A DNA stretch of 64,000 bases from Rhipidocladum racemiflorum. Its lineage: Eukaryota; Streptophyta; Magnoliopsida; Poales; Poaceae. Every line of letters starts with the position of its first letter. The first letter of the stretch is position 1. This document shows, one piece after another, positions 1 through 12,053 of this stretch. The stretch lies in assembly GCA_036346355.1 (NCBI GenBank), contig CM070572.1, forward strand, positions 4,781,001 through 4,845,000. The letters run 5' to 3'. The position numbers were made by a program, and so were the translations under genes. The notes beneath the pieces are model-generated. The model was not told the DNA's origin. It did no database searches and saw nothing but the letters and a program-made list of their open reading frames with translations.

Positions 1-170
1 CTTCTCCTCCTCCTCTTCTTCCTTTTTCTTTTCTTCTTCTTCCTTTTCTTTCCTTCTTCGTCTTCTTCTTCTTTCTTTTCTCTTCTTCTTCTTCTTCTTC
101 TTCTTTCTTTTCTCTTCTTCTTTCTTTTCTCTTCTTCTTCTTTTCTTTCCTTGTTCTTTCTCTCCTCTTC
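1..170. repeat. CTT/TTC polypyrimidine microsatellite
   Basis: Almost pure pyrimidine tract of CTT, TTC and TTTTC units. It carries no coding signal; open frames across it are low-complexity artefacts. It reaches the left edge of the window, so its full length is unknown. Confidence 0.9.
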
Positions 171-410
171 TCTCTGGCTTGGACCGAGCAGGCGGGAGCC
201 TTCGGCCGCATTATTGTGCGCTGCGCCAGCCCGACCGCGGCCTCGCCGCCACGCTCCAGCCACGGCTGCCGCCACGCCTCGTCGCGACCGAAGTTGGCGC
301 GAATGCGCCAGGGCTCTGCCGTCTTGCCGTCGCGCCTCTGGCCGGGCGCGAATGCGCCGATCACTCGTACCGCGGTGGCGCGGTTACCTCGCTACCGCCA
401 CGTGGCCCAC

Positions 411-500
411 GTGGCCATTTCGCGTCAACGTGGCGCGAATCGCTCCATTTCGCGTTGACGTGGCGCGAAAAGTCACTATTCGCGGTGACGTGGCGCGAAA
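411..500. repeat. Three 30-bp tandem units carrying inverted TTTCGCG/CGCGAAA boxes
   Basis: Units at 411-440, 441-470 and 471-500 share a CCATTTCGCGT-like start and end in ACGTGGCGCGAA. Each has a TTCGCG arm facing a CGCGAA arm. Two more GGCGCGAA copies lie upstream at 296-303 and 345-352. GGCGCGAAA fits the E2F consensus. The block lies about 330-420 bp upstream of the subtilase start codon. It may be a regulatory cluster or simply a repeat remnant. Confidence 0.7.
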
Positions 501-750
501 AGAAGTTACTTCAGTAAAAAAAAATGATATAAGTATATATTTGTAATATTCAAATAAAATATGATTATTTATAAAAAAAATTCCCTTACCAAAAGTCCAT
601 AGAGATCAGGAGAAGACAAACGAGAGACGACGCCCATCGTCCAATCCAATCCGAGCCGCGATTTTTTTTTTCTTCCAACAGCCAAAAGACACCCAGGAGC
701 CCACGGTGCCATCGCCCGTCTTGGATCCCCACCACCCACGGGCCCACCGC

Positions 751-760
751 TTTATATTGT
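751..760 (+). promoter_or_regulatory. Probable TATA box of the subtilase gene
   Basis: TTTATATTG about 80 bp upstream of the ATG at 834, in otherwise GC-rich leader sequence. The spacing suits a transcription start near 780. Inferred from position and composition only. Confidence 0.5.
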
Positions 761-833
761 TGCCAACCCCATCCTCAGCATTGACCAATCTGCTTCTGCT
801 TCTTGTGCGCCCCTCCTCCGCTCATCGGGTGCC

Positions 834-3185
834 ATGGCTAGGAAGCAGCCACTCCTCCTGCATCTCGCCGTTGTCGTCGCCGTCGCCGTCGTCGTCGCGG
901 CGGCGGCGGACGAGGCGAGCGCGCGGTCCACGTACATCATCCACCTCGCGCCCGCGCACCCTGCGCTGTCCGCCACGCTTGGCGGCGTCGGCGGCGGCAA
1001 CGCGCTCCTCGGCCGCCTCCTCCTCCCGCGCCACCTGCGCGCGCCGCGGCCGCGCCTTCTTTATTCCTACGCGCATGCCGCCACGGGTATCGCGGCGCGC
1101 CTCACTCCCGAGCAGGCGGCGCACGTCGCGGCGCAGCCCGGCGTGCTGGCCGTCCACCCCGACCAGGCGCGGCACCTCCACACCACCCACACCCCGGAGT
1201 TCCTCCAACTGAACCAAGCCACCGGGCTCCTGCCCGCCGCATCCGGCGCCGCTTCCTCCGTCGTCGTGGGCGTGCTCGACACCGGGCTCTACCCCATCGG
1301 CCGCGGCTCCTTCGCGCCTACCTCCGGGCTCGGCCCGCCGCCCCCGTCCTTCTCCGGCGGGTGCGTCTCCACCGGATCCTTCAACGCCTCCGCCCACTGT
1401 AACAACAAGCTCATCGGCGCCAAGTTCTTTTACAAGGGATACGAGGCTGCTCTCGGCCACGCCATCGATGAGACGAAGGAGTCCAAGTCGCCGCTGGACA
1501 CAGAGGGCCACGGGACCCACACCGCCTCCACGGCCGCAGGGTCGCCGGTGGCCCGCGCTGGGTTCTTCGACTACGCGCGCGGCAAGGCGGTGGGCATGGC
1601 CCCCGGAGCGCACATCGCGGCGTACAAGATCTGCTGGAAGTCCGGCTGTTTCGACTCCGACATCCTCGCCGCCATGGACGAAGCCGTCGCCGACGGCGTC
1701 GACGTCATCTCCCTCTCTGTCGGCGCCAACGGCTACGCCCCCAGCTTTTTCCAAGACTCCATCGCCATCGGCGCCTTCCGCGCCGTGAGCAAGGGCATCG
1801 TAGTGTCCTGCTCCGCCGGCAACTCCGGCCCCGGCGAGTACACCGCCGTTAACATCGCGCCGTGGATACTAACCGTCGGCGCGTCCACCATCGACCGAGA
1901 GTTCCCCGCCGATGTGGTTCTCGGCGACGGCCGGGTCTACGGTGGCGTGTCTCTCTACGCCGGGGACCCCCTGAACTCGACACAGCTGCTGCTGGTGTAC
2001 GGCGGGGACTGCGGCTCCCGGCTATGCCAACTGGGTCAGCTCGACCCGGAGAAGGTGGCTGGCAAGATCGTCCTTTGTGAACGTGGAGGCAACGCTCGTG
2101 TCGAGAAAGGCGGGGCGGTGAAGCTGGCCGGCGGAGCCGGCATGATTCTTGCCAACACTGAGGAGAGCGGCGAGGAGCTCATCGCTGACTCCCACCTCGT
2201 CCCAGCGACAATGGTGGGGCAGACATTTGGCGACAAGATCAGTGACTACATCCAGAACGATCCGTCGCCAAGCGCGACCATCGTTTTCCGCGGCACAGTC
2301 ATCGGGAAGTCGCCATCTGCGCCGCGCGTCGCGGCGTTCTCGAGCCGAGGCCCCAATTACCGTTCGCCGGAGATCCTCAAGCCTGACGTCATTGCCCCCG
2401 GCGTCAACATACTCGCTGCCTGGACTGGTGATGCTTCCCCCACCGACCTCGACATCGACCCGAGGCGCGTCGAGTTCAACATCATCTCCGGGACGTCCAT
2501 GTCGTGCCCACACGTGAGCGGCCTCGCCGCGCTGCTCCACCAGACGCACCCGGACTGGAGTCCTGCGGCGATTAAGTCGGCGCTCATGACCACGGCGTAC
2601 AACGTGGACAATTCTGAAGAAATCATCAAGGACCTGGCTACCGGCTTCAATTCGACACCGTTCGTCCGTGGCGCCGGCCATGTCGACCCCAACAGCGCAC
2701 TCGACCCTGGTCTAGTGTACGACGCCGGCACGGACGACTACATTGCCTTCCTCTGCACACTGGGCTACTCTCCCTCCGTGATCTCCATCTTCACAAACGA
2801 CGGCTCGGTTGCCAACTGTTCGACGAAATTCGCCCGCACCGGTGACCTCAATTACCCGGCGTTCGCAGTCGTCTTCTCTTCCTACAAAGATTCAGTCACC
2901 TACCACAGGGTGGTGCGCAACGTTGGCAGCGACGCTAGTGCCGTCTACGAAGCCAAGATCGACAGCCCATCCGGTGTGGATGTCACGGTGAGCCCGAGCA
3001 AGCTCGTGTTCGACGACAAGCACCGGAGCCTGGCCTACGAGATCACGCTCGCGGTGTCGGGCAACCCGGTGATCGTCGATGAGAAGTACACGTTCGGGTC
3101 GATCACGTGGAGCGACGGCGTGCACGACGTCACGAGCCCCATCGCCGTGACATGGCCTTCGAGCGGCGAAGCAGCACCCATTTAG
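834..3185 (+). CDS. Subtilisin-like serine protease, SBT1 (SBT1.4-like) family
   Basis: Intronless gene of 783 residues, a normal length for a plant subtilase. Residues 1-30 form a signal peptide (Leu/Val/Ala-rich core) for secretion to the apoplast. An I9 propeptide follows (about 32-118, ending HTTHTPEF). The S8 catalytic domain has Asp149 (GVLDTG), His226 (GHGTHT), oxyanion Asn330 (SAGNSG) and Ser555 (SGTSMSCPH). A protease-associated insert lies at about 380-485 (KIVLCERGGNARVEKG). A C-terminal fibronectin-III-like domain runs from about 665 to 783. All four key residues are present, so it should be active after autocleavage of the propeptide. Internal motifs resemble Arabidopsis SBT1.4 most, from memory of the family; the substrate is unknown. 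The ATG at 834 is the first in frame and begins the signal peptide. GC content is high, typical of grass single-exon genes. Confidence 0.96.
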   Translation: MARKQPLLLHLAVVVAVAVVVAAAADEASARSTYIIHLAPAHPALSATLGGVGGGNALLGRLLLPRHLRAPRPRLLYSYAHAATGIAARLTPEQAAHVAAQPGVLAVHPDQARHLHTTHTPEFLQLNQATGLLPAASGAASSVVVGVLDTGLYPIGRGSFAPTSGLGPPPPSFSGGCVSTGSFNASAHCNNKLIGAKFFYKGYEAALGHAIDETKESKSPLDTEGHGTHTASTAAGSPVARAGFFDYARGKAVGMAPGAHIAAYKICWKSGCFDSDILAAMDEAVADGVDVISLSVGANGYAPSFFQDSIAIGAFRAVSKGIVVSCSAGNSGPGEYTAVNIAPWILTVGASTIDREFPADVVLGDGRVYGGVSLYAGDPLNSTQLLLVYGGDCGSRLCQLGQLDPEKVAGKIVLCERGGNARVEKGGAVKLAGGAGMILANTEESGEELIADSHLVPATMVGQTFGDKISDYIQNDPSPSATIVFRGTVIGKSPSAPRVAAFSSRGPNYRSPEILKPDVIAPGVNILAAWTGDASPTDLDIDPRRVEFNIISGTSMSCPHVSGLAALLHQTHPDWSPAAIKSALMTTAYNVDNSEEIIKDLATGFNSTPFVRGAGHVDPNSALDPGLVYDAGTDDYIAFLCTLGYSPSVISIFTNDGSVANCSTKFARTGDLNYPAFAVVFSSYKDSVTYHRVVRNVGSDASAVYEAKIDSPSGVDVTVSPSKLVFDDKHRSLAYEITLAVSGNPVIVDEKYTFGSITWSDGVHDVTSPIAVTWPSSGEAAPI

Positions 3186-3678
3186 AGCGATGGTAATGTC
3201 AGGCGGTGTGTATCTCTGGTTATGTGGCCATGGGAGCGGTTTGTACAGGGCCTTTCAACTTGAGATATCGACGCGTCCTTCCCTGGTCCAGCTACCATCG
3301 ACGTTGAGCCTTGAGCTTCCATGGTTTGTCTGATCAAGGCGAGGATCGGGTGCCTGATTGTATCGTTCGCTGTTTGCTCTGCAGCTTTTGTAATTTGCTC
3401 GATTGAACTACGGAATAATTAATCAAGTTGATAATTTATCCTGAGCATATTTTGTTCATGTGTTGATTCGGCTGCCACTAGCGTTGTTCCTTGTAGGTGT
3501 GGACCATGCATTCATTTTGTTTTATGCTTCAAGATTGAGCAGATACATTTATAGCAGATGGCGATTGGAAGATGGCTATTTATGAACTTGTTTGTGGTGC
3601 TTGATCATCTTCCAGCCTTGCTACGCTTTCCGTTCTCGAAAACATGCCATTTTATCTTTCAAAATCTGTTTCTTAATA
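3186..3678. other. 3' flank of the subtilase gene
   Basis: Probable 3' untranslated region. An AT-rich GGAATAATTAATC stretch near 3411 is the best candidate near-upstream polyadenylation element. No other gene is seen. Confidence 0.5.
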
Positions 3679-3938
3679 CTCCTTCCAGTTTGATAATAGA
3701 TGTCGTTTTGGACATAGTGATGGTCAAACTTCTAAAACTTTGACTATCGATATATTTTTAAATATTTAAATTGGATATATGAAAATTATATATGTAGACT
3801 TGTCTCGAAAAATAATTTTATAATATTATAATTTTATTGGGTTTTATAAAAATATTATAATAAAAATTAGCGGTCAAAGTTGTGTTTTGAAGACCGTGTC
3901 GATGTCCAAAACGACATCTATTATCAAACTGGAGGGAG
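3679..3938. mobile_element. Stowaway-type MITE, copy 1
   Basis: 260 bp with terminal inverted repeats (CTCCTTCCAGTTTGATAATAG against its complement ending CTGGAGGGAG), TA duplications at 3677-3678 and 3939-3940, and an AT-rich core. A second copy in the opposite orientation lies at 47736-47994. Non-coding. Confidence 0.9.
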
Positions 3939-4073
3939 TACATATCATCCTACAATATTGATATAACTTTTTACTATTTGTTCCTTCTATACATATCTCA
4001 TTTAGTAATATTATTTACTATCATATATTAGAGTAAGACATACCATCTTAAGATATAATAAAGATGAGTAATG

Positions 4074-4339
4074 CTCCCTTCGTCCAAGTTTATAAAACAT
4101 ATTTTTTTTAGTACATAGACCAAGAAGATATTGAAAATAACTAGATTACTCTTGATTATGAGTATTACTAAACACTATACTTAGTGCATGCATGTAGAGA
4201 ATATAGACAGAAAACGAATATTTATTAGAGGTAAAGAAAGACCATCACAATAATTATGCATTAAAATATGGAATACATCTTATATTTATAGACAAAATCA
4301 TTCAAAAAAAATAAGCCTTGTAACTTTAAACGGATGGAG
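4074..4339. mobile_element. Degenerate Stowaway-like MITE
   Basis: Begins CTCCCTTCGTCCAAGTTTAT and ends with an imperfect complement (AAACGGATGGAG), about 266 bp, AT-rich and non-coding. The flanking TA is weak on the left, so this is less certain than the copy at 3679. Confidence 0.5.
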
Positions 4340-5160
4340 TGTAATCTTTGTAAACGTGCCTTGGACCAAGAAGTACAACAACATACTAATATTGGTGATT
4401 GCCTTGTTCTTTTCGCGAGTTATTTGTTGTGTATGGCATTCCCCTGTACCTATGCGTACAAGCAATTGTATTTGTGAGCGTTTAGCTCTCAGTGCTCATA
4501 GGAGAATCGAGAATGGTTCGATTAGTATGCAAATTTAAGCTCAATTGAGCTAACCTCAAAAGAGCTCAACAGCTAGCCTTGCCCAATATGGTGTGATATT
4601 ATTAGGCCCAGATCGACAATTTCAATGGGCTGCCACCTTATAGGCCACCTCAGTTTCAATTATGTCCAGTCTACTGCGTTGCCATACATGGCATGTCCAA
4701 AGAAGAACGCACGAAAAGGACATTGAGATAAACTAACAGTTGCTTCTATCCGGTCAAAAAAAAAAAAAAAAAAAGAGGTTGGCTGCATCAATTGATCAAG
4801 GGCACTGAAAGACTATTGAGATAAAAAGATGGGCTGTTAAAAGGGTAGAGGAGGTAGCAAGTAGGAACCTTAGCATCCCATATATAAAGATCTATGAAAG
4901 CTAGGACAGTACTCCGTCATGCAGCAACCTACTTACGTAATCTTATTCGAAAAAAAAAGATAGGTAGGCTAGGAAAACATTCACAAAGAATACCAGACTT
5001 ATTTTTATCAGTGCATGCATGTACGATGGAGCAGTGCATCACACCAGACTTCTTATATATGCAGTCTTAGTTCCACAACATGTTTGCACAGTGAAAGAAG
5101 CTGAAACTAGTTTATTTAACCGTTGCATACTTGCATTATTGCAAAGTCGCCGAAAGGCGA
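4340..5160. other. Intergenic stretch with poly(A) run
   Basis: AT-rich sequence including an A-run near 4757-4774. I see no gene, no terminal repeats and no conserved protein match. Confidence 0.5.
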
Positions 5161-5825
5161 GGCTCGGGTGCTAGTTTATCGTCTCTCTATGTCCTTGTGG
5201 TCGGCTCGTTGTTTCGCGGGAAGCACTGCCTGTAATAAAAAACACAAGATAAACCATGCAAAGAAGGCACAGAAGTCTGCATGCATTCCGCACTAAGACT
5301 TGCATCACAATCACAAAGGGATGTTGCAGCACACCTCCAGTTCCAACCTGCATCTGCATTCATGAGAAGAATCGTCATCCCAAAAGCTGTGGAATGGATC
5401 TGCTCAGACATGTTTGTTCGAAGCGGAGACTAGCAGCAAAAGAATGCCGACAATTCAATACATACAGGCATACAGATATACTTCAACAAGACGAGCAGGA
5501 TAGCAGATGAAGGCATATAAAGGGGGCAGTGCAGGCAACATGATTGAATTAGTCCACAAAAGAAGAATCCAGCATTTACAAGTCAATCAGGAATCAATGG
5601 ATGAAGCCCGCTGATTACTCGGGATTGGCATCAGTTTATCAAGTTCATTTGTATGTATCTCATTCTCACCACACAACAAGTATAAGGAGATTTCCCAGCT
5701 CTATGAACATGGGTCCATTGAACCTCGCAAAGCATGAGCCTAACATGCGGGCATTTGCCACTGGACTCCGCAGTCTAATATGGACACCAGTGGTTGGACT
5801 GACAAGTGTCAAGATGCAGGTTTTG
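5161..5825 (-). other. Probable 3' untranslated region of the OXS3-like gene
   Basis: Downstream of the stop at 5826-5828 on the minus strand. Unbroken, moderately AT-rich sequence with no competing gene. The exact polyadenylation site is not identified. Confidence 0.45.
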
Positions 5826-8730
5826 CTAATTCTTCCTGCGCTTGTCCCTGGGAGAATCCATGGCAGTCGACTCTGTCACATCCTGCAGATCACGCATTGA
5901 GTGTGATCTCGTGTGAGCTGAGAACATCTGAGGTGGACGAGGTGCAGGTGGACAAGCAAAAACACCCACGGCATTGCTGGGCCTTCTATGTGGGCGATGG
6001 GAAGCCAGCTTCTGAGAGCGGTAATGTTCATCATCACTGCCACTATTGCTCCCTGAGCTGCTTGTGGCAACCGGCGACAACGTCATCCACCTGCAATTCG
6101 TGGAGCTCTCGACAACATCATCTTCAGGTAACACCTCTTTATTCTGTGGTTTGCCCCGCTTGAAACTGAATGGAAGAAGACCTTTGCGCTTCCTAGGGGA
6201 TGGGATTTCTGGCTTTGGGATGCCTTCCACGGGTGGAGGAGATGGGATCACAGCATCTGAAAGCTTTGCAAAAGATCCAGACTCGCCATTGTAGAACCTG
6301 GATACCCCTTTCCTACCATAGGTAAGAAAAAAATTGCTCAGTAAGATTGAAGATCTGTATAATTTAAGGCATAATTTCTCTTGACTAAGACATTTGCTGA
6401 TAATTACAAGCAAAGCTTTGCAGACATGAACAGTCCCCAGACTGCTCACAGGGAACAAACAGACAAAATTAAGTTGCCAGATCAACAACGAAGACAAGTT
6501 ACTGAATATTTTAATGATGCAGATCAACAAATAATATGCATCTACTATTAAGCTAGCTAACAAAAAGCATGTGAAAGAAGATCGTGATGTCTTTTTGATC
6601 CTGTTCCTGTGTTAATCATGTGTTACCTGCATCAAATTGTGTTCAAGTCCACATGACCCAATCTCTGCTTCCATCAAATGGCAGCAATGCACCATTTTCT
6701 GCTGCTATAAGTGGCAAGAGCCAACAAGTAGGGTGAAGCTACTAAGCAGTTATGCTAAAATGGAAGTACTGTAGAGAATTCAAACCAAGAGAACCTCCTA
6801 AAACTGAAATACAGTTTTACATGCTCAGAAATAATGCACCTTACTGTCCTCATAGATTTAGCGATTCAATCATACAAAGTATATTAAACAATCTGATAAA
6901 GTAGATGATTTTATTCAGGTAATTCCATACAAAAACTAACAAACAATTCACGACTCAGATTGTTTAATAAAACAACAAAATAGTCCGGCCAAAAAGTATA
7001 CACATCCGCCGATCAAAGTTATGCCTACCCCTTGTAAAAATCAGTCAGTAATGTCCTGGCAACACAAACGACCAATGCCATATTGAACTTTCAATCTATT
7101 TTATTGCACTACTACAAGTAACCTGCAAAACGGATGGTACACTACTTTTGTCAAAGCTTCATGGACTTGCAGTGTATAGCAGCTGTTGCATTACTGACTA
7201 ACAGAACAAATTTCATTCATCACTAATATGAGCATCTGTTTTGAAGACACAAAACTTTAGTAATTCTGGGAGAACAAGATCCTGTCATGTAGCATATTAT
7301 TTCAGGCATAAATACGTAAACACAACTGCAACAGTTTTCCATTGAACTACTAGTGGGCTTGAGCCCAACACTAGGCTTGCCACAATAACCAAGCAACTAC
7401 ACCGACACTTAATAAAGCCAATTTCACATTCAATAATACTGCCCCGATAAATGCTATAGCAACACAAACATAATGGACTGTATGGATCGTGGAGATTCAA
7501 TCTTTCTGTGGACAAATACAAACTATTGTGGCCTTCTAAGATTAAAAGGAAGACACTACGGACTTACCAGATGAAATCAAGTGCCATGATTCCTCTACGA
7601 ATGAGCTAAAACACTAATAACTGCAAATTGATCTTATTGAAGCATATAAAAACCCCTTAAAAAACATTTCACGCTTATATATTTTTGGCATTCAGAGTTA
7701 TGGCATCACAGAATATTTGAAAGGACTAGACAGAACATAAACATAACACAATCAACTTCAAAGCAATTATCACCAAAATATACACAAAAAATATCCAACA
7801 TCAGATTCCTAAGCAAGTAGCACCAAAACGTACACAAAAAATATCCAGTGTCTTCACTGAATTCTTTCAGTTTCAAATTGTCCCAGCTTTACAAATCGAT
7901 GGAAACACATCTTCACAAATTAGTTCAGTAAAAGGTAATAATGCCTGTCAAATTCAAACAGTTCACGGACCAAATAACCCACATTGTGCGGTGCCGTTTG
8001 CATAATGAACACTACCTACAGTATCAGAGCCTAATCTCCCCAACCACATTGTGTGTAAGGCACCACAAAGAATCGCCTTGAACCCTAAATTACTTCAATT
8101 TTTCAGCATGTTCGCTCCAGACCGATCAAGAAATTCCCTAATTTCCTAACAGAAGCACCGACCCGGGGATCAAGAACCAAACTACTCCATTCAAATTACT
8201 CCAATACCACCCAAGAAAACCCGATCTTCCACGGAGAACCAAGAATCTAATGCACATTCCCCGACTAAAACCGATCAAGAACCAATATTTTCCGCTGTGT
8301 TAGCACAAATGACCCAAGAAACCTCCAAAAAAAATCCCTAGAGAAACACGTGCACCGGATCAAGAACAACCTCTTCCACCCACATTACCCCAAATCGCCC
8401 AAAGGAGCCGTAAAAAGAACCCTAGGCCTGATCAAGATCCGTGCTTTGTGGCGAATTGGGGGGCGCTCACCTGGGCAGGGCCTCCTGGAGCGCGTCCATG
8501 GTATCGAACGGTCCCTTGTACGAGCTCTGCACCTCGCCGTCGCCGCCCTCCACCTCCTCGCCGTCCCACTCCCACTGCGCCGCCGCCGCCGGGCTGTCAC
8601 TGTCCCGCTCCACCGACGACGAGCTGCGCCCCACCGACGCCGGCGGTGAGGCCGCGTAGGCGCAGCGGGTGACGCGACCGAACCGAGGCCCGCCGCCTAG
8701 CCCGGGCCCGCTCTCCAGTGCGATCGACAT
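5826..8730 (-). CDS. OXIDATIVE STRESS 3-like (OXS3 family) nuclear protein
   Basis: Two coding exons on the minus strand: 8730-8471 and 6312-5826. They are joined across a 2.16-kb intron with donor GTGAGC and acceptor GGTAG; the split codon gives Arg, so the product reads LPR-KGVSRFYNG. It has 248 residues. The hallmark OXS3 block spans the junction: a Tyr-Lys-Gly-Pro followed by MDALQEALP, then KGVSRFYNGESGSFAKLSD. The N-terminus has a Ser-rich acidic stretch (SSSSVERDSDSP). Basic clusters PRKRKG and RDKRRKN suit nuclear import. OXS3 proteins are nuclear, chromatin-associated stress-tolerance factors in Arabidopsis; a role here is inferred from family. Translation starts at the first ATG of exon 1. 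The GC-rich first exon and AT-rich second exon are typical of grasses. Confidence 0.88.
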
Positions 8731-8949
8731 GGCCCGCCGTCCTCTCGCCTCACATGCAAAGGAAGCCGCCTCTTGTTTCTTTTGCGTTCGTTCGCTTGCC
8801 TTCACACGCGCAAGCACACCGAAAGAGTAGTGGTCTAGTGATTAGGGTACATGACCTATACGTAATTTTAAAAACTGGGGGTTTTTTTTTTTTGGGCAAA
8901 ACGAGGAGAGAGAGTGGGTGGGGGTGACGTGGGGGGCTGAGGGAGCCGG

Positions 8950-9540
8950 AACTCTTCCGGCTGTAATATATGTAGTATATTTTTATATTATGTATAGATA
9001 ATATTAAAAATAATTCATATAATATATTGTCTATATGATTATCTGTAATGATCTATTATATAATTAATTGATTGTCTGTACAATAATATATACAATATAA
9101 AACTGTCTATAAGAGCATATACAATAATAGAGACGACTGTTGTCTATATATTTCTCTATATCATCTAAAGACAAAACTTAAGATAGTTTATACAATAGAT
9201 GATATCTTATAGTTGTCTGTATAAGATTCTACACAAACTTTTAATTATGGTATGAAAAAATATTTATTATAGATAACAACTCATACAATGATATTTTATA
9301 AGGTCTATACGGTTGTCTTTTTATGAAGAGATAGCTAAACGCTCTCTCCTCCTTCTCTTTCTTTCATGTTAGCAAAAATTTTACGTGGCAAAGCATATAG
9401 CAATTGACATTACACCGTTGTACATGCCCTAATGTCGTCGGTTAAATAATAGATAATATCTTTATCTCTCATTCGTATCACCCAAAATTCTATATGACAT
9501 AGGTTTATAGACAGATGCTATATATTATTGCACATGCCTT
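8950..9540. mobile_element. AT-rich MITE-like block with nested termini
   Basis: The segment starting AGAGCATATACAATAATAG (about 9113) has imperfect complements at two places: ATTGCACATGCCTTA ending near 9541, and GTTGTACATGCCCTA ending near 9432. This suggests one or two overlapping small elements of the AGGGCATGTACAA type. No coding potential. Exact borders are uncertain. Confidence 0.45.
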
Positions 9541-12048
9541 AGGGATAGAATGCAGCTACTAGCGAGCGAGAGGTTTTTATGGAGTGACGTTGTTGGGTTT
9601 GCCTGTATATATTCAGCTAAAAAAAGCGCTTTTTCCATGTTTATTTCTTTTTCCTCCCAATTTGCAAATGTGCAAGCATAAAAAATAGTGTTGCAAAATC
9701 GCCACCAATTTTCATGTATCTCTTGAAAATTTTCATTCACATTTTCAAATTCTGTTGGTGTGTTTCTCTCTCTTTATGTATAAGATCATATCTAATGTTA
9801 AAAAACATTGTCCAGTAATCTGTTGGATTGCTAGAACAAAATCTATGAACCGACGGAGGTACTAGCTTGTAAGGAAATACTTTAATTACTGGAACTGATT
9901 CCTCGAGTGGAGCCGACTCTACCAAAATAAAAGACCTCGTCGACCTTTACGCCAGATGTCTAGCATCCCGCTGTTGACCTTTGAATTGAGAGCGTCCAGA
10001 TCCGTCAACCCTTGGTTCGTGTCTACCAGACTACCACCACCAATGTTATATCTCCTCCTCCATCAATCGACATTGACCGATGGTGGCGGCGAACTAGGCT
10101 ACTTCCTTTCATAATAGTTATAGTTCTAATTAAATTCACATAAAATAAAAAGATATATAAAATAACTTGTCTACCCCCATTTAATTCATCCCTTTTATAA
10201 TTAATGAAGGGTAGCTGAATAGATTAGCTAAACAGGTGACTGCATTGATGAAGGGTACAAAGGTCATGTTGTCTCTAAAATTGTATTGGAATATGAGAAG
10301 TACAACTATTTTGATAAAAAATTTTGAATACTAAAACTATAATTATTGCGAAACACAGGGAGCACAATAGTGTGGAATAATGTAGCGATGGTAGGCAATT
10401 TGGCTTGGAGTGTCAGGCCTAAATTAGGGGGAGTCCTTATACACATTAAAAGTACAACAGGTTATGTGGAAGCATCTCAAAGGAAGACATGTGACAATTG
10501 ATACAGTCTTGAACCGCGTGAGTCCTTTTTGAGGTGTTAGAGAAGTTAAACATTGAAGGGGAAAAAATAGTAAACTTAGCGTGTACTTAATTTTAGAGAG
10601 AATACAGGGCGCAAACCCATTTAGCATACACCACACATACACCATCTAATCCACGGACACAGGCTCCCCTTGTACACGCTAGAAAATTTTCAAAGACATC
10701 TAAAGCCTCACGTCTAGCCGCACGACTAACAATCTAGGCACAGGCCAACTCGCCACACCTATTAGTGTGTATTGTCATTGCGCCTGGTTACGGCTGGGCT
10801 AAATGGGATGTAATCTATGTGTTATGTTGATTGCTGGGTAGAGGTGAGAATTAGGCCGTGTTGCACGGCCCAACGTGTTTCGGGCCACGGCGTGCACGGC
10901 CACCTCACATGCCATATTGGCTCGATTCGTTTTCGGTGAGGTCTAGGCATAGCCTAGGGCACGCCGTGCCGCTGTTGTGCTGTTCCAGTCCAAGTCTTGT
11001 ACTGTCGGACACATGAAGTCGTGGATGCCATCGTCATCGGTCCATCGTTGTGGATGGCACCAAGGATGAGAAGCGAGCGTTGATAGCCAAAGAGGATCCG
11101 GTATACACAATTATTTAGGGAAAATGAACTATATTTTATCTATTCATTGGGAAAATGACCGCTGGATCTGGGGTTGAGGCGGTGAGAATCAATGGGATCT
11201 GGCGATGAGGCGATGAAGATCGATGAGATCCGGCGCCGTCACTGTCTTCTTCCATGAGATAGTCGACGAAGCCGGTGGTGTGGTGCCATAAGGCCGTATC
11301 CGACAATAGTGTAACTGAAGGCCTTTGGATTTGGCATTGAGGTGGCAGGGGACGGTGGAGAGAGGTAATAGTGTGGGGAGGAAGTAGGGGTGGAGGAGGG
11401 TGAGAGGAGACGGTAGAGGTACGGAGAGATGGTGACTGCGCTGGATGGGTCATGGGGGAGGTGAAGGGGGAGGTAGTATTTGATGATAAGTTAAAGGCTG
11501 GGGTAAGGTAGTTGATGATGGGATATGAATTTTTTTACAAAAGGGCTATTTTCAAGCTGGACTGGCCTAAGCATAGCTCAGTCGGTCGTGCCATGCTGTC
11601 CATCGTGCTGAGTTTCTAGACTTGACACGGCTTATCATGCGTGCCATGTCAGTCCGATCAAAAGAAATCTGTGTTGTGCCGTGCTTTGGGCCATGCTCAG
11701 CTAGCCATGTTGAGAGCTGGCCGAAAAAGACATGGTTCTCCACCCGGGTCAATTGATGGGCCATTTCTTGAATTAAGGGTTCGCCGGGGGAGGGGGGGTG
11801 CTATTACGTGATAGGTTAAACACGCCAAATGCAACCCTCGACCCCATGTATGCTATTAGTTCTGATTCTCTATCACCATGTTACCGTTGCCTAGAGATTG
11901 CCTTTTTAAAGTGAAGATCGATGGCTATTATAGCATTTCAAGCTTCTTTTGGTAAGCATAATATTATTGAGATTAAAACCCGGTTAACAGGAGAGTTAAT
12001 ATGATGTATGCAAGAGAGTTAACCTTTTTCCTCTTGACGATAAGGGAC
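9541..12048. other. Intergenic stretch between the OXS3-like gene and copia element A
   Basis: No convincing gene. From 10855 to 10990 and again from 11560 to 11765 there are GGCC-rich phrases (CCGTG, CACGG, GGGCCA) of the kind seen in degenerate hAT-like elements, starting near TAGAGGTGAGAATTAGGCC. I could not find a matching right terminus or target duplication. Short open frames here lack known domains. Confidence 0.4.
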
Positions 12049-12053
12049 ATTAG
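12049..12053. repeat. Target-site duplication of copia element A (left)
   Basis: ATTAG here and at 18383-18387, directly abutting the two LTRs: a perfect 5-bp duplication as expected for retroviral-type integration. Confidence 0.9.

Noticed and set aside
822..1754. 310-codon open frame on the minus strand
   Set aside because: It lies antisense to the GC-rich subtilase catalytic domain; codon structure of the sense gene creates it and it has no domain.
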